A stretch of DNA of 10,373 bases from Bryobacterales bacterium (GTDB lineage Bacteria > Cyanobacteriota > Vampirovibrionia > Obscuribacterales > Obscuribacteraceae), in assembly GCA_903970295.1 (NCBI GenBank), contig CAJCHQ010000712.1, forward strand, positions 1-10,373, in the 5' to 3' direction. The translations under genes and the position numbers were made by a program. The notes beneath the pieces are model-generated. The model saw nothing but the letters and a program-made list of their open reading frames with translations, did not search any database and was not told the origin of the DNA. Shown piece by piece: positions 6,188 through 10,373 of this stretch (its first letter is position 1; each line of letters begins with the position of its first letter).

Positions 6188-6409
6188 TCAATCCTTGATT
6201 CTGTAGGTTATCCGGCCCCGCGTTAAATCGTACGGGGTAAGCTCTACGCGAACGCGATCTCCAGGGAGAATCTTAATAAAGTTTTTGCGGATCTTGCCAG
6301 AGATGTGAGCTAAGACTTTGTGGCCGTTATCGAGTTCAACGCGAAACATCGCGTTGGGGAGCGATTCTCGGATCGTTCCCTCAAACTCGATTACACCTTG
6401 CTTCGTCAT
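6188..6409 (-). CDS. infA: Translation initiation factor IF-1
   Basis: 73 aa, the typical IF-1 size: a single OB-fold that occupies the ribosomal A site during initiation with IF-2 and IF-3. Conserved blocks are [40 protein letters not shown] and [20 protein letters not shown]. Its ATG (6409) overlaps the map stop codon in an ATGA arrangement. A strong GAGGTGAT site within the end of map precedes it by 3 nt, so translational coupling to map is likely. rpmJ lies 141 nt downstream. Confidence 0.98.
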   Translation of the reverse strand: MTKQGVIEFEGTIRESLPNAMFRVELDNGHKVLAHISGKIRKNFIKILPGDRVRVELTPYDLTRGRITYRIKD

Positions 6410-7191
6410 CCAATCACCTCATGCGGGCGTTTCGTCAGAACCTCTGGTTCACCTTCTGTGATCAAAAGTGAATGTTCGAAATGGGCTGATGGCTTGTAAT
6501 CTTGCGTTACAACAGTCCATTTGTCAGGCTTGGTTTTGACCTTGTCCCCACCTAGATTGAACATAGGTTCAACCGCTATAACCATACCAGGTTTCAACTT
6601 GACCCTGCTACCCGTGCGATAGTTGAAGATAAAGGGATCTTCGTGATAATCGGGACCGATGCCGTGGCCGCCGTAATCACGCACCAACCCGTATTGATTG
6701 GCAGTGGCGATATCTTCGATCGCGCCGCCGAGATCATCGAGTGTGGCTCCGGCACGGCAGGCTTTGATGGCGTCGTAAAGAGATTGCCTGGTGTCTGCCA
6801 ATAATTTTTCCAAACGTGACGAAATCTTGCCGATCGGAATCGTGATCGCCGTGTCGCCGATGAAATCGAACTTCTTGCCATTGTCTTGACGACGAATCGT
6901 GGCGCCGATATCGAGACTGAGAATGTCGCCTTCTTTCAGCACCTTATTTTTGTTGGGAATACCGTGCACGACTTCCTCATTGACCGAAGCGCAGACCGTG
7001 CATGGAAAATTGCGATAGCCCTTGAAGGTCGGAATGCCACCAGCATCTCTGATCAGTTTTTCGGCTTGCTGATCGATTTCCCAGGTTGTGACGCCGGGCT
7101 GAGCCAGCTTGCAAATTGCATAGAGCGTTTCACCAGCCAGTTTCCCGGCCTGGCGAATGAGCTCGATATCATCATCTTTAGTCAGAATCAT
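6406..7191 (-). CDS. map: Type I methionine aminopeptidase
   Basis: 261 aa. It removes the initiator methionine from nascent proteins whose second residue is small. The pita-bread fold ligands are visible: Asp94 (SLDIG), Asp113 (IGDTA), His176 (GGHGIG), Glu208 (AVEPM) and Glu250 (GEPEVLT), with His76 (VVHGIP) as the substrate-contacting histidine. The two aspartates are 19 residues apart rather than about 11 as in E. coli, from a small charged insertion (about 98-108, [11 protein letters not shown] region). The start is ATG 7191, 15 nt after adk, with only a weak ribosome binding site. Its 3' end overlaps infA by 4 nt. The adk-map-infA order is common in Firmicutes and other Terrabacteria. 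Confidence 0.97.
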   Translation of the reverse strand: MILTKDDDIELIRQAGKLAGETLYAICKLAQPGVTTWEIDQQAEKLIRDAGGIPTFKGYRNFPCTVCASVNEEVVHGIPNKNKVLKEGDILSLDIGATIRRQDNGKKFDFIGDTAITIPIGKISSRLEKLLADTRQSLYDAIKACRAGATLDDLGGAIEDIATANQYGLVRDYGGHGIGPDYHEDPFIFNYRTGSRVKLKPGMVIAVEPMFNLGGDKVKTKPDKWTVVTQDYKPSAHFEHSLLITEGEPEVLTKRPHEVIG

Positions 7192-7206
7192 TTTGTTTGC
7201 ACCATC

Positions 7207-7854
7207 TCACTTCAATGACTGCAAGATATCGGAAAAAATCGTCTCAGGGTTACCCTGAGCATCGACAGTTCGCAGCAAGAGCTTCTTGTCGTAGTAGTCG
7301 ATCAGGGGCTCAGTCAGTTTGTGATACGTTTCCAAACGCTCCTTGACTAGCTCTTCTTTATCGTCTGATCGTTGATAGAGTTCATGTTGACAAAGGTCGC
7401 AGGTATTGGCAACTTTGGGAGGCATGGTCGTCAGATGATAGACAGCATTGCAAGTTTTGTTGGAGCAAATGCGGCGCCCCGTAATGCGATCGGACAACAA
7501 ACTATCGGCGATCTGCAAATTGATCACGACTGACAGTTCAGCCTTCAATTTTTTCAAAAGCTCGTCTAGACTCTTGGCTTGCGCGATATTACGGGGAAAG
7601 CCGTCGAGAATAAATCCTTGAGCGCATTCAGGGCTACTTAATTTCTCTTCGAACATTTTCATCAAAACATCATCCGGCACCAGTTGCCCCTTGTCCATAA
7701 ACCCCTTGGCTAGTTTACCGGCGTCGGTGCCTTTGGCTGTCGCCTCGCGCAACATATCGCCCGAAGACAAATGGGGCAAATTCAATTGCGCCGCCAGCTT
7801 CTTACACTGCGTACCTTTACCCGAACCCGGTGCACCAAGAAAGAGAATCCGCAC
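7207..7854 (-). CDS. adk: Adenylate kinase, long form with four-cysteine LID
   Basis: 215 aa, the long form, which interconverts ATP plus AMP and two ADP. The P-loop is GAPGSGKGT (7-15); the AMP-binding segment and FILDGFPRN (81-89) follow. The LID (about 122-165) carries Cys130, Cys135, Cys152 and Cys155, consistent with a structural zinc. The first pair is spaced C-X4-C rather than the usual C-X2-C. DRITGRR and QRSDD border the LID. The start is GTG 7854, 2 nt after the secY stop, with AAGGA within the end of secY about 12 nt upstream, so the two genes are probably translationally coupled. The secY-adk order is classic for Gram-positive and cyanobacterial operons. Confidence 0.98.
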   Translation of the reverse strand: MRILFLGAPGSGKGTQCKKLAAQLNLPHLSSGDMLREATAKGTDAGKLAKGFMDKGQLVPDDVLMKMFEEKLSSPECAQGFILDGFPRNIAQAKSLDELLKKLKAELSVVINLQIADSLLSDRITGRRICSNKTCNAVYHLTTMPPKVANTCDLCQHELYQRSDDKEELVKERLETYHKLTEPLIDYYDKKLLLRTVDAQGNPETIFSDILQSLK

Positions 7855-7856
7855 AA

Positions 7857-9302
7857 CTAAACGTCCTTTTTGTCTCTGAATAAACCACGCGCGTGATATT
7901 TAGCCGACAGAGCATGAGTCATAATCTGCCTCTGCGTATCGATCGCCACACCCACGAGAATAATCAATGAAGTGCTGCCCAATCCTTGCAACGTCTGCAC
8001 ATAGAAGAGCTGCTCGGCATGAATGGGCAGAATGGCAACGATGCCGATAGCCACGGCTCCAATCAGAATCAAACGATTCAAAGTCTTTTCCAAAAAATCA
8101 GCTGTCGGTCGGCCCGGTCTCACACCCTGAATGGCGCGACCGCTGCGCCGCAAATTCTCTGCCATGTCACGCACTGGCAGCACAATCGAAGCATAGAAGA
8201 AAGCGAAGAAAAGAATGAGCAGGAAATAAATGGCCGAATGCTCCCAGTGATAATAAGAAAGAGCATTGGCAAATTCGGTCGCCGCCAGGCTCCAGGTGTT
8301 CTGGAACCAGGCTTGCGTATTGAGCTGGTCGAGCTGCGTGCCTACACCTGGAATTTGATGAAGCAGCCCGGTTACGGCTTTGCCGGGGTCGCCGCCACCG
8401 CCGCGACCGATGAACGACATGACAGTGCTGGGAAACATCAAAAGCGATGACGCGAAGATGATAGCCATCACACCGGAAGGATTAACTGGCAAATACATAT
8501 AGTCTTCGGGAGCGGCAAAAACTTGCCGGCCAACATTGCGGCGCGCACCCATGACCATGATTTTGCGCACGCCTTGCTGCAAGCAAACGATCAAAACCAC
8601 CAGTCCGAGAAAGACCAGGAGCAAGGCAATCACGCCCCAAACAGGAGATTGCCCCATCTGCACAGCTTCGTAAGTATTGTGCACCATCACCGGCAAGCGC
8701 GAGGCAATGCCCAGGAAAATCAACAGCGAGGCGCCATTGCCGACACCACGTTCGGTGATCAATTCACCCATCCACATAATCAAAACCGCTGAAGCGGTGA
8801 GGACAATCGTCGTATTGATTAAAAAAGGCAGACCGGGAGTCAAAACGACATCAGGTCCGTGAATTTTGGTGAGCAAATTGGCCAGCATGAAAGATTGGAA
8901 GGCCGCCAGAACCACAGTCGCCCAGCGCGTATATTGCTGCAATTGCTTGCGCCCTTGCTCGCCTGATTGCTTCTGCAATTCTTCCAATTTGGGCACAACC
9001 ACTGTCATCAATTGCATGATGATCGATGCCGTGATATAAGGACCGATACCCATCGAGAATACCGAAAGTTTGTTCAAGGCACCGCCTGTGAACAAATCGA
9101 TCATGCCAAGCAGATTCTGAGCCAACTCCGGATGCTTGAGAAAAGCAGACGGATCGACACCGGCAATCGGCACGTGCACGCCGAATCTGTAGATTGCAAT
9201 AATGGCCAGGGTGAAGAAGATGCGTTCTTTCAGACCGGCTGCGCCGAGCAGCTTGATGAAATCTTCCGGTCCGCCTATCTTGCCACCACGCTTGGATTGC
9301 AT
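7857..9302 (-). CDS. secY: Protein translocase subunit SecY
   Basis: 481 aa, about 40 longer than E. coli SecY (443). It forms the central ten-helix pore of the SecYEG channel in the cytoplasmic membrane. Recognisable parts are the first helix with GVHVPIAGVD (41-50), the plug and second-helix signature FSMGIGPYITASIIMQ (82-97), TERGVGNGASLLIF, the cytoplasmic loop with GARRNVGRQV and the ribosome/SecA-binding loop with SGRAIQGVRPGRPTA (387-401). The extra length lies mainly in the external loop between helices 7 and 8 (about 297-353, starting GRGGGGDPG). The start is ATG 9302 with AGGA about 8 nt upstream. A 179-nt leader rich in inverted repeats separates it from rplO. Confidence 0.98.
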   Translation of the reverse strand: MQSKRGGKIGGPEDFIKLLGAAGLKERIFFTLAIIAIYRFGVHVPIAGVDPSAFLKHPELAQNLLGMIDLFTGGALNKLSVFSMGIGPYITASIIMQLMTVVVPKLEELQKQSGEQGRKQLQQYTRWATVVLAAFQSFMLANLLTKIHGPDVVLTPGLPFLINTTIVLTASAVLIMWMGELITERGVGNGASLLIFLGIASRLPVMVHNTYEAVQMGQSPVWGVIALLLVFLGLVVLIVCLQQGVRKIMVMGARRNVGRQVFAAPEDYMYLPVNPSGVMAIIFASSLLMFPSTVMSFIGRGGGGDPGKAVTGLLHQIPGVGTQLDQLNTQAWFQNTWSLAATEFANALSYYHWEHSAIYFLLILFFAFFYASIVLPVRDMAENLRRSGRAIQGVRPGRPTADFLEKTLNRLILIGAVAIGIVAILPIHAEQLFYVQTLQGLGSTSLIILVGVAIDTQRQIMTHALSAKYHARGLFRDKKDV

Positions 9303-9481
9303 CTTACTTCCTCATCGAAACCAGGGGCTGCGAGCTCACAGCTACTTGGCGGGATGAACGCCCGAGCGAGCGTTCAGTCATAACGCTATTGAAGCGCATA
9401 CCAATAACGAAACCGCATAAGTTTCGTTTTCGTTATGGATTTGTAATGGACGGCTGTCCAAATTTTCAAATCGGCTGACAA
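9303..9481 (-). promoter_or_regulatory. rplO-secY leader with several inverted repeats
   Basis: This 179-nt gap contains, in message order, TGGAC-AGCC-GTCCA (9460-9447), a perfect 9-bp repeat ATAACGAAA/TTTCGTTAT (9436-9404, 15-nt loop) and a perfect 7-bp hairpin TGAACGC/GCGTTCA (9376-9355, 8-nt loop). None has a U-tract. A weak promoter-like pair (TTGGAC, 18-nt spacer, CATAAC) overlaps the first hairpin. An internal promoter or regulatory leader for secY-adk-map is plausible. Confidence 0.55.
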
Positions 9482-10189
9482 TTACTTCTTCTTGTCGGCG
9501 CCTTTTTTGTCGCCAGACTTTTTGTCGCCACCCTTGCCGCCACCACCAGCTGCGGGCTTCTTCTCAGGGGCTTTGGCCTTTTCCGGACCCTTGCCACCTT
9601 TATCTGCACCTTTGGCTTTGGCTTTCTCGGCTTCTTCGGCTTTGGCAGCCTTAGCAGCTTCCGACGGTTTGGGCGAATTGCGACGTAATTCTTCGCGGGC
9701 ATAGGCTTGCGCTAATCGCTTCGAGCGCTTGCCTTCGACGACGGGCACTGCAATTACTTCAATGGAACCACCGGCAGCTTCGATTTTGGCTTTGGCACCA
9801 GCTGAACAGTGATGAGCAGTAATTTTGAGGGCTACTTTCAATTCGCCATTGCCGAGAACGCGCAGACTGTCAGTGTCACTTTTCAAAATTTTGTGTTTGA
9901 CCAATGTCTCGACTGAGACTTCGCCGGCAGGCAACTCGTTCAGTTCGCCGACATTGACTTCGACCCAATGACGATTGATCACTTGATCGAAATTGTGCAA
10001 TTTCGGCAAGCGTCTGAAAAGAGGTGTTTGTCCACCTTCAAAACCAAAACGTCTGGCCTCGCCTGAGCGTTGACCCTGTCCGTTGTGTCCACGGGTGGAT
10101 GTTTTGCCATGACCGGAGCCACGACCGCGACCGACAATCTTGCGTTTGCGCGAAGCACCAACGTTTGGGCGCAGATCAGTTAAATTCAT
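9482..10189 (-). CDS. rplO: 50S ribosomal protein L15 with long Lys/Ala-rich C-terminal tail
   Basis: 235 aa from ATG 10189, far above the usual 145-150. L15 is a late-assembling large-subunit protein. The core (about 1-150) has MNLTDLRPNVGASRKRK, the glycine/arginine-rich RGRGSGHGKTSTRGHNGQ (21-38), GFEGGQTPLFRRLPK (49-63) and the signature LGNGELKVALKITAHHCSAG (112-131). From about 171 the chain becomes a low-complexity tail of Lys, Ala, Gly and Glu, ending GDKKGADKKK. ATG 10189 is chosen because the family N-terminus begins there and AAGGAG lies 5 nt upstream; an in-frame start at 10213 is less likely. The tail is in frame with the core, so it is a true extension, perhaps for rRNA binding. 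Confidence 0.96.
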   Translation of the reverse strand: MNLTDLRPNVGASRKRKIVGRGRGSGHGKTSTRGHNGQGQRSGEARRFGFEGGQTPLFRRLPKLHNFDQVINRHWVEVNVGELNELPAGEVSVETLVKHKILKSDTDSLRVLGNGELKVALKITAHHCSAGAKAKIEAAGGSIEVIAVPVVEGKRSKRLAQAYAREELRRNSPKPSEAAKAAKAEEAEKAKAKGADKGGKGPEKAKAPEKKPAAGGGGKGGDKKSGDKKGADKKK

Positions 10190-10256
10190 TCCTTCTCCTT
10201 CGCCTTGCGCCAATCAGGTCATGCCTGGTGACTCGGCTATTCAGTCCGATGCCGGA

Positions 10257-10373
10257 CTATTTGCTCTTCTTTTCTTTGGGGGCTGCGGCTTTCACTGCCG
10301 TTTCTTTCGCCGGAGCTGCTTTTTTGGCAGCTTTGGCCGGCGCTTTTGCTTTGGGCGTATGCTCGCCCTCGGC
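10257..10373 (-). CDS. C-terminal fragment of an upstream ribosomal-operon gene (probably rpsE or rpmD), Lys/Ala-rich tail
   Basis: Only the last 38 codons are in the window, ending at TAG 10257. The residues are almost all Lys, Ala, Pro and Glu, with Thr, Val and one His, ending KAAAPKEKKSK. No family motif is present, so identity rests on position: the gene before rplO is rpsE or rpmD in most bacteria, and rpsE in lineages that lack L30. Such a tail is not usual for either, but the adjacent L15 has a similar one. The rplO start is 67 nt downstream. Confidence 0.7.
   Translation of the reverse strand, partial: AEGEHTPKAKAPAKAAKKAAPAKETAVKAAAPKEKKSK

Noticed and set aside
7986..8450. Long plus-strand open frames opposite secY, rpoA, rpsD and others
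   Set aside because: They lie wholly opposite genes with unmistakable family matches, have no ribosome sites and show no recognisable protein features.
9447..9460. Plus-strand terminator (TGGAC/GTCCA stem followed by AAATTTTC)
   Set aside because: The stem is only 5 bp, the T-run is short, and no plus-strand gene precedes it.

Overview
The window is the distal part of a bacterial ribosomal-protein superoperon. Every gene I can support reads on the minus strand, so transcription runs from base 10373 towards base 1. In transcription order it holds the Lys/Ala-rich end of an unidentified gene (probably rpsE or rpmD), then rplO (L15), secY, adk, map, infA (IF-1), rpmJ (L36), rpsM (S13), rpsK (S11), rpsD (S4), rpoA (RNA polymerase alpha), rplQ (L17), truA (pseudouridine synthase), rplM (L13) and rpsI (S9). 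A clear intrinsic terminator closes the run at about 527-559. Beyond it, and running off the left edge, begins an unrelated reading frame for a single-pass membrane protein with a TPR-like segment.

The organism is a bacterium with moderate GC. The order adk-map-infA-rpmJ-rpsM-rpsK-rpsD-rpoA-rplQ-truA-rplM-rpsI, a four-cysteine S4 and a Cys-bearing L36 fit the Terrabacteria side of the tree. The alpha subunit and L17 look related to Cyanobacteria, and a non-photosynthetic relative (Melainabacteria/Vampirovibrionia, perhaps Obscuribacterales) is my best guess. That is inference from gene order and protein character only.

The genes form one growth module. They supply ribosomal proteins of both subunits, the SecY channel pore, adenylate kinase, N-terminal methionine removal, translation initiation, the transcriptase alpha subunit and tRNA modification. 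Coupling is tight in places: secY/adk are 2 nt apart and map/infA overlap by 4 nt. Four genes use non-ATG starts: rpsD and truA TTG, adk and rplM GTG.

The unusual content lies between the genes. The rplQ-truA gap (2230-2719, about 490 nt) holds a 20-bp tandem repeat array with internal palindromes directly after the rplQ stop, and a 12-bp perfect inverted repeat enclosing a further copy of the repeat core. This looks like a small mobile-element remnant or a structured regulatory segment. Perfect hairpins without U-tracts sit in the rpsM-rpsK, rpsK-rpsD and rpoA-rplQ gaps. The 179-nt secY leader has several inverted repeats, and short repeat clusters precede rpsM and rpmJ. L15, and the gene upstream of it, carry long Lys/Ala-rich C-terminal tails. 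No plus-strand gene, tRNA, rRNA, CRISPR array or intact transposase was found.
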